This document shows, in pieces, positions 1-7,895 of a stretch of 32,352 nt of DNA (position 1 is the stretch's first letter; each line of letters begins with the position of its first letter). The translations under genes were made by a program, and so were the position numbers. Under the pieces are notes generated by a model. That model searched no databases. It saw nothing but the letters and a program-made list of their open reading frames with translations, and was not told the DNA's origin. Source of the DNA: Bacteroidota bacterium (GTDB taxonomy: Bacteria > Bacteroidota > Bacteroidia > J057 > JAJTIE01); the NCBI GenBank assembly GCA_019638695.1, contig JAHBTG010000031.1, positions 1 to 32,352 of the forward strand, in the 5' to 3' direction.

Positions 1-90
1 TCCTGGCTAAAGGATGATACACCCTGCACTCACAAGACAGGCGCCGCGTGAAAGCGTGGAATGGGTTTTTTGTATAAATCGCAGGTATAT

Positions 91-138
91 TTTGCCAAAA
101 AAACAGTTGTAAGCCTGGATAACTGTTTTTTTGGCGAA
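91..138. terminator. strong symmetric hairpin, probable terminator
   Basis: The left arm GCCAAAAAAACAGTT (94-108) pairs perfectly with AACTGTTTTTTTGGC (121-135) around a 12-base loop. One G-U and two A-T pairs extend the stem to 91-138. Seven A and seven T lie inside the arms, so a U-run is present on either strand. It most likely ends an upstream transcript before the E2 promoter. The termination role is inferred from structure. Confidence 0.6.
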
Positions 139-180
139 TGAACTTTAGAAGCATCTGCAAAGGTTAGCCATAAAAAGCTG

Positions 181-188
181 TATATTTG
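181..188 (+). promoter_or_regulatory. -7 promoter element TATATTTG before E2 gene
   Basis: TATATTTG matches the Bacteroidota -7 consensus TAnnTTTG and lies 25 bases before the E2 ATG at 214. No TTG is seen at 17-23 bases upstream, so the -33 part is missing or weak. Confidence 0.45.
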
Positions 189-213
189 CACCCGCAAAGC
201 TAATCCTTATCTC

Positions 214-1560
214 ATGGCCGTATTTGAACTGGTAATGCCCAAAATGGGCGAGAGCATCATGGAAGCCACTATCATCAGCTGGAGCAAGCAGGTGGGTGAC
301 GCTATTGACCAAGATGAAACCGTGCTGGAGATTGCTACAGACAAGGTAGACAGCGAAGTACCCAGTCCTGTAGAAGGTAAACTGGTAGAGATCCTGTTCA
401 AGGACGGGGATGTGGTACCTGTGGGACAGGTGGTGGCCCGCATAGAAACGGCAGCGGCCGGCGGGGGCTCCGCTCCTGCAGTGGCGCCTGCCACCCCGGT
501 AGCAGTTCCTGCGGCTGCGGAACGCGGCACGGTAGCCCAGGTGGCGGCCCAGACGACGGCCAGTCCCGTGGCAGCGGCTGTGCTGAGCGCGCCTGCAGAT
601 GACCGTTTCTACAGCCCGCTGGTGATGAGCATTGCCCGTGAAGAGAAGATTTCGCAGGACGAACTGAACCGTATCCCCGGCACCGGCCGCGAGGGCCGGG
701 TGACCAAACAGGATATTCTGGCCTATGTCAGTAACCGCCAGAAGGGCGGCGTTTCTGCCCCGCCTTCCGTACATAGTAACGGAAAAGCCCCGGCCGCTGC
801 ACCTGTTGCCGGCGGTTTTCATATCCCGCAAAAGACGTTCAGCTTCAATGGCGAGTATGAGATCCTGGAGATGGACCGCATGCGCAAGATGATTGCGGAG
901 AACATGGTCTACTCCAAGCACGTATCTCCCCACGTCACCTCCTTCGTGGAGGCTGATGTGACCAATATCGTCCTGTGGCGGGAGAAGAACAAGAAGGCAT
1001 TTGAGCAAAAGTACAAGCAGAAGATCACCTTTACACCTATCTTCATGGAAGCCGTGGCTAAGACCCTGCGCGATTTCCCCATGGTCAATATCAGCGTGGA
1101 CGGCGACCGTATTCTGGTAAAGAAGGACATCAATATAGGTATGGCGGCTGCCCTGCCCAGCGGCAACCTCATTGTGCCGGTGATCAAGAACGCAGACCGT
1201 CTCAACCTGGCCGGTCTGGCCGCTGTGGTCAATGACCTCACAGACCGTGCGCGGGCCAATAAGCTGAAGCCCGAGGAGATCCAGGATGGCACCTATACCC
1301 TGAGCAATGTGGGCACCTTTGGCAATGTGATGGGTACGCCCATTATTCCGCAGCCGCAGGTGGCGGTGCTGGCAGTGGGTGCCATCAAGAAAAAACCTGC
1401 TGTCATTGAAACGCCAGCCGGAGACCTTATCGGCATTCGTCACATGATGTTCCTGAGCCACAGCTATGACCACCGGGTGGTAGACGGCTCATTGGGCGGC
1501 ATGTTTGTGCGCAAAGTGGCGGATTACCTGGAGGCTTTTGACCCTAACCGCGAAGTATAG
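214..1560 (+). CDS. 2-oxo acid dehydrogenase complex E2 subunit (dihydrolipoamide acyltransferase)
   Basis: A 448-residue E2 core enzyme that transfers an acyl group from a lipoyl arm to CoA in a pyruvate- or branched-chain-type 2-oxo acid dehydrogenase complex in the cytoplasm. In order it has one lipoyl domain (about 1-78, lipoylated lysine K44 in ATDKVDSEVP), an Ala/Pro-rich linker (about 80-128), a peripheral-subunit-binding domain (about 130-172, with TGREGRVTKQDI) and a catalytic acyltransferase domain (about 210-448). The catalytic HRVVDG motif gives H420 and D424. The ATG at 214 begins the lipoyl fold directly (MAVFELVMPKMGES), so the start is secure. No E1 or E3 gene lies in the window, so the substrate (pyruvate or branched-chain oxo acids) cannot be decided. 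Length and domain order are normal for the family. Confidence 0.93.
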   Translation: MAVFELVMPKMGESIMEATIISWSKQVGDAIDQDETVLEIATDKVDSEVPSPVEGKLVEILFKDGDVVPVGQVVARIETAAAGGGSAPAVAPATPVAVPAAAERGTVAQVAAQTTASPVAAAVLSAPADDRFYSPLVMSIAREEKISQDELNRIPGTGREGRVTKQDILAYVSNRQKGGVSAPPSVHSNGKAPAAAPVAGGFHIPQKTFSFNGEYEILEMDRMRKMIAENMVYSKHVSPHVTSFVEADVTNIVLWREKNKKAFEQKYKQKITFTPIFMEAVAKTLRDFPMVNISVDGDRILVKKDINIGMAAALPSGNLIVPVIKNADRLNLAGLAAVVNDLTDRARANKLKPEEIQDGTYTLSNVGTFGNVMGTPIIPQPQVAVLAVGAIKKKPAVIETPAGDLIGIRHMMFLSHSYDHRVVDGSLGGMFVRKVADYLEAFDPNREV

Positions 1561-1656
1561 GCATTTACCGGGGTGCGGCTGGCAGAGGTTAGTCCGCCGT
1601 TCGGAATACTTCTTTTCCTTTAGCTTGCGTTAGCAGGAGAAATACGTTGAGTGGTT

Positions 1657-2286
1657 ATGAATAGAAATACCCGTATGTGGCTGGGTTTGCTGGGAGCGTT
1701 GCTGTGGCTGGTGCTGGCCACGGATGTGTGTGCCCAGGCAACCGAAGATAAGCCCGGTAAGAAAAAACGCCGCAGGAAAAAGACGGAAAAACCCCGGTTG
1801 GAACTGGTAAACCCTGCGCAAGCGGCAGAGCTGCGCCGCAAACGGCAGGAAGATAGCCTGGCTGTCACGGTAACGTACACGCCGGATACCACTCAAACGA
1901 TACCTGCGGCTGCTGGCCCGCGCATGGTCATGGAAACGGAAACGTATGGCTTTGGCCAGGTGCACCAGGGGGTGCCTGTGCAGTATAGTTTCCGGTTCCG
2001 CAATACCGGCACGGCTCCGCTCAGACTGCTGGAAGTAACGCCCAGTTGCGGCTGCACCGCTACCGACTGGCCCAAAGACCCCGTGCCCCCGGGCGGAGAG
2101 GGAGAGATCGTGGTGTCCTTTAATACAGTAGGCAAGCTGGGCCCTCAGATGAAGCACATATTTGTGCGCTATAATGCGCAGGCCGGTGACCCTGAAGAAG
2201 CTGAAGAGGCGGGCCGTATCATGCTGATACTCAGGGGAGAAGTAACGGGCTTGCCAGGGCCGCCGTCCCAGCCCGATCAGGAGTAA
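1657..2286 (+). CDS. DUF1573 domain secreted protein
   Basis: A 209-residue exported protein of unknown biochemical role. Residues 1-25 form a signal peptide ending in DVCAQ. A very basic stretch follows (KPGKKKRRRKKTEKPR, about 31-46). A DUF1573 immunoglobulin-like domain occupies about 90-195, with the typical F-G-x-V start (YGFGQVHQG), FRFRNTG, the SCGCT motif and the V-P-P-G-G-E segment. DUF1573 proteins are common and mostly uncharacterised in Bacteroidota. I chose the ATG at 1657; a GTG at 1651 in the same frame lies 10 bases after GGAGA and would add only two residues. It is 96 bases behind the E2 gene with no terminator seen, so co-transcription is possible. It faces the flippase gene. 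Confidence 0.85.
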   Translation: MNRNTRMWLGLLGALLWLVLATDVCAQATEDKPGKKKRRRKKTEKPRLELVNPAQAAELRRKRQEDSLAVTVTYTPDTTQTIPAAAGPRMVMETETYGFGQVHQGVPVQYSFRFRNTGTAPLRLLEVTPSCGCTATDWPKDPVPPGGEGEIVVSFNTVGKLGPQMKHIFVRYNAQAGDPEEAEEAGRIMLILRGEVTGLPGPPSQPDQE

Positions 2287-2312
2287 GGGTTGTGGTGCCG
2301 TGTTTCCGGCTG

Positions 2313-3803
2313 TTAAGAAAGGCCCCTGCCGGGTAGCTTGGCGCGGACGATGCGCACCACTTCATTCAGGCTGGGAATCAGCCGCCAGTACAGGACCGGT
2401 ACTCCTGCCAGCAGGCAGAAGCTGAGGCTTCTCAGGAAAGCACCTTCCCATAAGCCTACATCAGGAAGCTGGCGGCACAGGAAAAAAGCAGCCGCCAATA
2501 CGACCGCTACGGCGCCATGCCGCCAGTGGAAGGGTTGCAGGGCATATAACCGCCAGAGGATTGCCCATTTGGCCAGGTTAAACAGGAGCGTACTCAGGGC
2601 ACTGGCCACGGCCGCACCCATTAGCCCGTGCTCAGGGATCAGAAGGTAATTAAGCCCTATAGCCAGCGGTACGAGCAGTATATTACACACCGTGTCCCAC
2701 AGGTAATGAGGCGAGGTATGCAGGATCAGGTGATTTGCCCCAAAAGCTACGTTTATAGCTGCATTCAGGCCCAAGGGAATGAATAGGCTGAAATAAGAGG
2801 CATACACCGGTTTGCCCATGTGTATATAGAGGGCTTCTACCAGGGGTGCATTTAACCAGATGAGCCCCATCAAACCCAGGGCCGAGAAAATACCCATCAG
2901 GCTGGTCCTTTCATAGAGCGTGCTGATATGCACCCGGTCCTCCCGCACCCATGCCTGCGCCAGCAGAGGCTGCACTATGCGCCCCAGTGCACGGCCCGGC
3001 ACTGAAAGAACGGTTGCCATGTTGTTATAAATACTGTAGAAAGTAATGTAGCCTACCCCCATAAGGGCTGTGATCATCAGGGTGTCTATGATAATGACGA
3101 TATAGAAACTGATGGCCGTAGTCAGGTTCATAATGGCAAACCGCACCAGTAGTTTGCGCCCGGGTGCCCGGGTGCTTTCCTGGGGGACCACGAGACGGCT
3201 TACAGGCACGCTGACTGCCAGCAGGGTCAGCAACAGTGCAATACCCAGGTGGAATACCATGTAGAGGTAAAAGAATCCCCAGTAATCCAGCCATCCCAGT
3301 CCCAGCAGTATTATACCGAGCAGGGTGAGCAGGCGCAACAAAACTTCCTTGAGGAAAAGGGTGAAGGTAGTGCGCAATGCAGTGGTGAGCACGGCTTCAA
3401 AGAAGAGAAACACGGCCATGCTCATAAAAAACGGGATAATCTCCAGGTAGTGTTCCGGGAACACCGGCGATTTTTCCTGGTAGATGGCTGTCAGCAGCGG
3501 ACGACACAGTACATACGTCACCGTGAACAGGGTGATGGACAGCAACAGTACTTTAAGCAGGAAACGATAGGTCTGCCGGGCGGCTGCCCCGGTTTGTGGC
3601 AGAAAGCGTATAAATGTAGCGGGCAGACCCATCGAGGCCAGCATGGATAATAAAAGCGTCAGCTGTGTGGTGAGGATGATAAAGCCCTGTTCCTGTTCGT
3701 CCATGAACCGGGGCATGAGCAGCATCACGTTCACAGCCCCCAATCCTATGCCTATATAGGAGAAAAGTGCGTTCCAGATCGCTTGGCGGCGGATAATACC
3801 CAT
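2313..3803 (-). CDS. polysaccharide/oligosaccharide flippase-like membrane protein (MATE/Wzx superfamily)
   Basis: A 496-residue inner-membrane protein with about 12-14 hydrophobic segments and almost no soluble domain. The N-terminus (MGIIRRQAIWNALFSYIG, then a P-R-F segment) fits the Wzx-like flippases of Bacteroidota, which move lipid-linked oligosaccharides across the inner membrane. The substrate is unknown: no glycosyltransferase or other glycan gene is adjacent. I chose the ATG at 3803 because family members usually start at this MGII segment; an in-frame ATG at 3854 would add 17 residues without visible hydrophobicity. With the 3803 start, a promoter region of about 95 bases is shared with the divergent dehydrogenase gene; a TATCTTG sequence on the minus strand lies about 25 bases upstream of the start. 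Confidence 0.82.
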   Translation of the reverse strand: MGIIRRQAIWNALFSYIGIGLGAVNVMLLMPRFMDEQEQGFIILTTQLTLLLSMLASMGLPATFIRFLPQTGAAARQTYRFLLKVLLLSITLFTVTYVLCRPLLTAIYQEKSPVFPEHYLEIIPFFMSMAVFLFFEAVLTTALRTTFTLFLKEVLLRLLTLLGIILLGLGWLDYWGFFYLYMVFHLGIALLLTLLAVSVPVSRLVVPQESTRAPGRKLLVRFAIMNLTTAISFYIVIIIDTLMITALMGVGYITFYSIYNNMATVLSVPGRALGRIVQPLLAQAWVREDRVHISTLYERTSLMGIFSALGLMGLIWLNAPLVEALYIHMGKPVYASYFSLFIPLGLNAAINVAFGANHLILHTSPHYLWDTVCNILLVPLAIGLNYLLIPEHGLMGAAVASALSTLLFNLAKWAILWRLYALQPFHWRHGAVAVVLAAAFFLCRQLPDVGLWEGAFLRSLSFCLLAGVPVLYWRLIPSLNEVVRIVRAKLPGRGLS

Positions 3804-3899
3804 AATGCGGCTTAGAGAGGCAAGATACGACAAGACCGGTTTGCGTTCCGGCATTTGTCAGCATCATTGATGTATATTGAGCCCGTTAATCCTCATGCT

Positions 3900-4769
3900 A
3901 TGTCTACACAAACGATAGCCGTTGATAGCCTGGCCATTGCCGGCAGCGGCACTATGGGCCAGGGCATTGCCATAGTAGCAGCCCAGAGCGGCCTCCAGGT
4001 AATGCTCTATGACCTGGGACAGGCCCAGCTGGACACTGCCCGGCAGCGGATAGAACGGTTCACCCAGTCTGGCGTGGACAAAGGCAAGACCACTCCTGAA
4101 GCGCGCCGGCAAGTGCTGGATCGCATAGGCTATACCAGCCGCCTGGACGATCTGAAGGCTCCCCTGGTGCTGGAAGCTATTCCGGAACAACTGGAATTGA
4201 AGCAGGCCTTCTTTGCGCATATGGAGCAGATCAACCCTGCACATACCATCCTGGCTACCAATACCAGCAGCATCCCCGTCACCCAGATAGCTGCAGGCCT
4301 GCAGCACCCGGAGCGGGTGGCCGGTCTGCATTTTTTTAACCCTGCCCCCCTGATGAAGCTGGTAGAGGTCATCTCTGCTGAAAGCACGGACCCTGCCGTC
4401 ATAGACGCCCTGCTGGCATTGTGCGCCCGCCTGGGTAAGACCGCCGCCGTGGTCAAAGATACCCCGGGCTTTATTGTGAACCGCGTAGCCCGCCATTATT
4501 ACCTGGAGAGCCTGCACCTGTTACAGGAGGGCGTGGCTAACCATGAAACCATAGATGCCCTTATGGAGAATGCAGGATTCCGCATGGGCCCGTTTCGTTT
4601 GATGGACCTTATTGGTGTGGATACCAACCATAGTGTCACCCAGAGCATGTATGCACAGTTCTTCCAGGAACCCCGCTTTCGCCCCAGCCGCATTCAGCAG
4701 AAAAAGGTGGAAGCCGGCCACTGGGGGCAGAAGAGCGGCCGCGGGTTTTATACCTATGAGAAGAAGTAG
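3900..4769 (+). CDS. 3-hydroxyacyl-CoA dehydrogenase (3-hydroxybutyryl-CoA dehydrogenase type)
   Basis: A 289-residue cytoplasmic NAD(P)-dependent enzyme oxidising or forming 3-hydroxyacyl-CoA, in fatty acid, butanoate or aromatic-acid catabolism. The Rossmann domain begins at once (LAIAGSGTMGQGIA, about 10-23). NTSSIPVTQIA, HFFNPAPLMKLVEV and the signature DTPGFIVNRV mark the active-site region and the start of the C-terminal dimerisation domain, which ends in GRGFYTYEKK. The length matches single-domain family members (about 280-290). I chose the ATG at 3900; upstream in-frame ATG (3870) and TTG (3855) codons add residues with no family counterpart. It is a stand-alone gene with no thiolase or enoyl-CoA hydratase nearby, so the pathway is undetermined. 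Confidence 0.9.
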   Translation: MSTQTIAVDSLAIAGSGTMGQGIAIVAAQSGLQVMLYDLGQAQLDTARQRIERFTQSGVDKGKTTPEARRQVLDRIGYTSRLDDLKAPLVLEAIPEQLELKQAFFAHMEQINPAHTILATNTSSIPVTQIAAGLQHPERVAGLHFFNPAPLMKLVEVISAESTDPAVIDALLALCARLGKTAAVVKDTPGFIVNRVARHYYLESLHLLQEGVANHETIDALMENAGFRMGPFRLMDLIGVDTNHSVTQSMYAQFFQEPRFRPSRIQQKKVEAGHWGQKSGRGFYTYEKK

Positions 4770-4770
4770 C

Positions 4771-4784
4771 GCTCACCGGTGAGC
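4771..4784. repeat. 14-bp perfect palindrome between convergent genes
   Basis: GCTCACCGGTGAGC reads the same on both strands and starts 2 bases after the dehydrogenase stop codon, ending 6 bases before the end of the CDF-like gene. As RNA it can form a short GC-rich hairpin. No U-run follows on the + strand, so a terminator role is only possible. Confidence 0.4.
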
Positions 4785-4789
4785 ATCAC

Positions 4790-5389
4790 TTATTGAAGCA
4801 GCCTGTGCCGCTCCCGGCGCGCCGCATCCCATACTTCCCGGGCTGCGCTCAGGTTCATGAGGATAATCAATCCCCCCACAGCCACATCCGGCCATATGCC
4901 GGCGTAGAAGTAAGTGACTCCCCCGGCGGCCATGATGGTGATATTGGCCAGGGCGTCGTTCCGGGCTGCCAGGTAGGCGGCTTTGCTGAGGCTGCCCGAG
5001 GCCGGATCCCTGTGGCGAGAAATGAGCACTGCGCAGAACACGTTTACTATCAGTGCCCCGCAGGCGGCCAGTGCCATCGGTAGCGCATCCGGTGCAACGC
5101 TGCTGTGTATCTTTTCATACACCCCATACACGGCGCCCCCCACCGGTATCAGTAACGATAAGGCCAGTGTGGAACCTATACGGGCCCGCCAGGCGGCTGT
5201 AAGGTGCAAGGCCAGGTATATCAGCAGGTTAACGGAGAAGTCTTCCAGGAAATCGATGCTGTCTGCCATCAGGGCCACAGAGCCTGTTTGCAACGCAGCA
5301 AAAGCTTCTACCAGGAAATACAGCCCGTTGAGAATGGCTATGATCACAACCGTCCGTGCAAAAGAAAACTTCCCGGGGGCCGGTTGCAT
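4790..5389 (-). CDS. short CDF-like cation transporter, transmembrane domain only
   Basis: A 199-residue membrane protein with about six hydrophobic segments, resembling the transmembrane half of cation diffusion facilitators. The second helix carries the family pattern GSVALMADSIDFLED, giving D43, D46 and D50 where CDF exporters have metal ligands. In the fifth helix, where CDF proteins usually read H-x-x-x-D, this protein has AYLAARNDALAN, so the histidine is replaced by alanine. The cytoplasmic C-terminal domain of about 80-90 residues found in typical CDFs is absent. I recall short 'cation transporter' proteins with this RND-x-x-x-N motif, so this is probably a known subfamily rather than a damaged gene. 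Metal and direction are unknown. It lies 37 bases downstream of the M1 peptidase stop and may be co-transcribed with it. Confidence 0.75.
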   Translation of the reverse strand: MQPAPGKFSFARTVVIIAILNGLYFLVEAFAALQTGSVALMADSIDFLEDFSVNLLIYLALHLTAAWRARIGSTLALSLLIPVGGAVYGVYEKIHSSVAPDALPMALAACGALIVNVFCAVLISRHRDPASGSLSKAAYLAARNDALANITIMAAGGVTYFYAGIWPDVAVGGLIILMNLSAAREVWDAARRERHRLLQ

Positions 5390-5419
5390 AGCAGGATGGA
5401 TTAGCCGTTCTTGGGTAAC

Positions 5420-5437
5420 GGAAAGACTAGTCTTTCC
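5420..5437. repeat. 18-bp perfect palindrome over the M1 peptidase stop codon
   Basis: GGAAAGACTAGTCTTTCC is a perfect palindrome. Its centre contains the TAG stop codon (5429-5427, minus strand) of the M1 peptidase. As RNA it folds into a 7-bp stem with a CUAG loop. No U-run follows, so it may be a processing or 3'-end stabilising structure or a protein-binding site; the role is unknown. Confidence 0.5.
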
Positions 5438-7763
5438 ATTCTTTCATCAGCTTTTCCAGCTGCATGGGGTTGTAGCCGCCCCGTTCGGCAGGTTTATATA
5501 CCTCAAAGGTTTTTTGAGACATAGCCTGCGGAAAGCGGTTGTTCTCGCGGTTGACGTCCGGCACTTCCAGGTGGGGATCCAGTTGCACCGCCTGCAGTTC
5601 CTTGTCCAGTACCAGCGCTTTGCTGACGCTGTAGTTATTGTAGCGCCAGATCTCGGCAGGGATGCGCAGCTCTTCGGTGCTGCCGTCGGTATACTCCAGC
5701 TGAATGATCAGCGGCATAGGCATGCCCCCACGGTTGCGGAAGTTGAGCTGGTAAAAGAACTCGTCCTTGTCCAGCACGGCAGCTTCCTCTGCGGTCAGGC
5801 TTTCGCGGAAGCGGTTGTACACGCGGAGGTCATACTTGGTGACTGCATACTTGTCATAACGGTCATAGAAGTCCAGGATGGAAGGATCCCGGTCGGCATA
5901 GACTTCTTTCACATCCGTGCGGTTGCGGATGCTGGAGATATTGCGGGCGCGCTGCTCCTCCTGCGATTGTGCATAGGTCTTGTTCTCGGTGGGGTTTTGC
6001 CTGTCCAGTGCAAACTGCGTCACGTTTTCCAGGGCAATATCCACAGGATCTGCGCCAAAGAACCAGCCGCGCCAGAACCATCCCAGGTCCACAGCGCTGG
6101 CATCTTCCATTGTACGGAAGAAATCTGCCGGCATAGGGTGTTTGAAGGCCCAGCGCTGGCAGTAGGTTTTGAAGGCGAAGTCGAAAAGCTGGCGGCCCAT
6201 GATGGTTTCGCGCAGCAGGTTGAGCCCGGCGGACACTTTGCCATATTGCGTGGCGCCAAACTGGCTGATCTCGTCGCTGTGCATGCAGATGGTTTCGCCA
6301 TGGTCCGCCCGCAGGAAATCCTCGATGCTCAGGGCCGGCCCGCGGCGGCTGCCATAGTCGCGCGTCCATTCCTGCTCGGTGAGGTATTGTACAAAGGAGT
6401 TGAAGCCTTCGTCCTGCCAGGTGCTGTTGCGCTCGTCGCTGTTGATGAGCATAGGGAAGAAGTTGTGCCCCACTTCGTGGATGACTACCGAAATGAGCCC
6501 TTTCTTCTGTTGCTCGGTATACGTGCCGTCGGCTTCCGGGCGGGGGCCGTTAAAGACGATCATGGGGTATTCCATACCGCCCACCGGGCCGTTGACAGAG
6601 ATCATGCTGGGCCATGGAAAGTCCACGGTGTATTTGCTGTAGGTCTTCACCGTATGGGCCACCGCTTTGGTGGAGTACATTTCCCACAGCGGGTTGCCTT
6701 CGTTGGGGTAGAAGCTCTGGCACATGACCGTGCGACCGTTGAGGTCCAGGGCCATGGCATCCCAGATGAACTTGCGGCTGGCGGCCCAGGCGAAGTCCCG
6801 CACGCGCTCGGCCTTGTATCGCCAGGTTTGGGTGGCGGCGCTGCGGCTCTTTTCGTTGTCCTTGGCTTCCTGTGGGGTGATGATGAGCACCGGCTGCTTT
6901 TGTTCCGAGCGGGCTTTCTTCCAACGTTCCTGCTGGGCCGGCGTAAGCACCTGGGTCGGGTTGGTGAGTTCTCCCGTGGCGGCCACGGGGAAATCCGCCG
7001 GTACGGTGATGCTCACCTCAAAGTTGCCAAAAGGCAGGCTGAACTCCCCGCGCTCCAGGAACTGTTTGTTGTTCCAGCCCTGGGCATCGTTGTAGACACA
7101 CATGCGCGGATACCAGTGCGCCAGTTCGTACAGGCGGTTGTCGTCTTTGGGAAAATATTCGAAGCCCGTGCGGGTGCCGCGTTTGGCATGGTCCTGCACC
7201 TGGTATTCCCATTGGATGGAGAATGCTACCTTGCCGCCCTTGGCAGCCAGCGGTGCAGGCAGGTCTATCCGCATCTGCGAATAGTTGATGGTATAGGGCA
7301 AAGCGTTGCCTTTGGCGTCTTTGACCGCCTGGATGCGGTATCCGCCCGGGAAATGCGCGGTGTAATCCCGGCTCACCCATTCCTGCACGGTCTGGTCCCT
7401 GAACTGGGTACTTTCCGTGACTTGCTGGATGCCTTTGGGGTCCAGCAGGTTCTGGTCCAGCTGCACCCACAGGTAAGTCAGCACATCCGGACTGTTATTC
7501 GTATAGGTGATGACCTCGGAACCCGTGATGCGCTGCGTGGCGTCGTCCAGGCGAACATCTATCTTGTAATCAGCCGTGTTTTGCCAGTATTCCGGCCCAG
7601 GCGCGCCGCTGGCCGTGCGGTAGCTGTTGGGCCCGGGCAGCAGGTCGTCTATAGGGCGGAACATGCTGTTGCGGGGGTCATGCTTTTTGTCCTGTGCAAA
7701 AGACGATCCGCCCAGGAACAGGCACAGAAATACGAGAGGCAGTATGCGCATGGGAGTTAGCAT
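5427..7763 (-). CDS. M1 family metallopeptidase (aminopeptidase-like), secreted
   Basis: A 778-residue zinc peptidase of the M1 (gluzincin) family, expected to remove N-terminal residues from peptides. Its signal peptide (about 1-24, hydrophobic run ending SSFAQ) sends it to the periplasm or beyond. The zinc site is complete: H429-E-V-G-H433 and, after 18 residues, E452 in DEGFN. The substrate-binding G-x-M-E-N motif appears as GGMEYP. An N-terminal beta domain precedes the catalytic domain, and about 250 residues follow. No T9SS sorting domain is seen. I chose the ATG at 7763 (MLTPMRILPL); the ATG at 7751 (MRILPL) is equally possible. The reading frame opens at 7889, but the upstream part is not signal-like. 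The gene diverges from the S9 peptidase gene. A 925-residue antisense frame across it is a shadow. Confidence 0.92.
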   Translation of the reverse strand: MLTPMRILPLVFLCLFLGGSSFAQDKKHDPRNSMFRPIDDLLPGPNSYRTASGAPGPEYWQNTADYKIDVRLDDATQRITGSEVITYTNNSPDVLTYLWVQLDQNLLDPKGIQQVTESTQFRDQTVQEWVSRDYTAHFPGGYRIQAVKDAKGNALPYTINYSQMRIDLPAPLAAKGGKVAFSIQWEYQVQDHAKRGTRTGFEYFPKDDNRLYELAHWYPRMCVYNDAQGWNNKQFLERGEFSLPFGNFEVSITVPADFPVAATGELTNPTQVLTPAQQERWKKARSEQKQPVLIITPQEAKDNEKSRSAATQTWRYKAERVRDFAWAASRKFIWDAMALDLNGRTVMCQSFYPNEGNPLWEMYSTKAVAHTVKTYSKYTVDFPWPSMISVNGPVGGMEYPMIVFNGPRPEADGTYTEQQKKGLISVVIHEVGHNFFPMLINSDERNSTWQDEGFNSFVQYLTEQEWTRDYGSRRGPALSIEDFLRADHGETICMHSDEISQFGATQYGKVSAGLNLLRETIMGRQLFDFAFKTYCQRWAFKHPMPADFFRTMEDASAVDLGWFWRGWFFGADPVDIALENVTQFALDRQNPTENKTYAQSQEEQRARNISSIRNRTDVKEVYADRDPSILDFYDRYDKYAVTKYDLRVYNRFRESLTAEEAAVLDKDEFFYQLNFRNRGGMPMPLIIQLEYTDGSTEELRIPAEIWRYNNYSVSKALVLDKELQAVQLDPHLEVPDVNRENNRFPQAMSQKTFEVYKPAERGGYNPMQLEKLMKEWKD

Positions 7764-7895
7764 CTTATTAAAAGAATCGCCCAAAGTAGCCATTTTTGCC
7801 ATTGACCCCAAGCCACCCTGCGCTAAAATGATGAGCGGGCGCCAAAGATGCTTCCCCCATTCCGCTTTCCTGTAATTTAGACGCATCAAAGCCTG
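7764..7895. promoter_or_regulatory. divergent promoter region between two peptidase genes
   Basis: This spacer of about 130 bases separates the M1 (-) and S9 (+) peptidase genes. On the minus strand TACTTTG (7788-7782) resembles a one-base-short -7 element and lies about 18 bases before the M1 start. On the + strand I see only a weak match, TAATTTAG, about 16 bases before the S9 start. Confidence 0.3.

Larger units (their letters stand above)
1..213. other. non-coding leader at left edge
   Basis: No complete gene is visible here. Frame 1 is open from the window edge to a TGA at 49-51, so this could be the last 16 codons of an upstream + strand gene, but nothing in it is recognisable. The rest holds an 18-bp hairpin (91-138) and a promoter-like element (181-188) for the E2 gene. 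A long antisense reading frame covering 145-1473 is a shadow of the E2 gene. Confidence 0.4.

Noticed and set aside
145-1473. A 442-codon minus-strand open frame opposite the E2 gene
   Set aside because: The E2 protein on the other strand has all expected domains and catalytic residues. The antisense product has no recognisable pattern.
3855-3899. Extended N-terminus of the 3-hydroxyacyl-CoA dehydrogenase from TTG 3855
   Set aside because: The extra residues precede the Rossmann strand, have no family counterpart and fill the divergent promoter region.
4983-7760. A 925-codon + strand open frame antisense to the M1 peptidase
   Set aside because: It lies opposite a gene with a complete zinc site and signal peptide. 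Its translation is rich in H, R, V and G with no domain pattern, as expected for a shadow frame in GC-rich coding DNA.
7764-7889. Longer start for the M1 peptidase at 7889
   Set aside because: The added 42 residues would bury the signal peptide inside the protein and overlap the promoter region.
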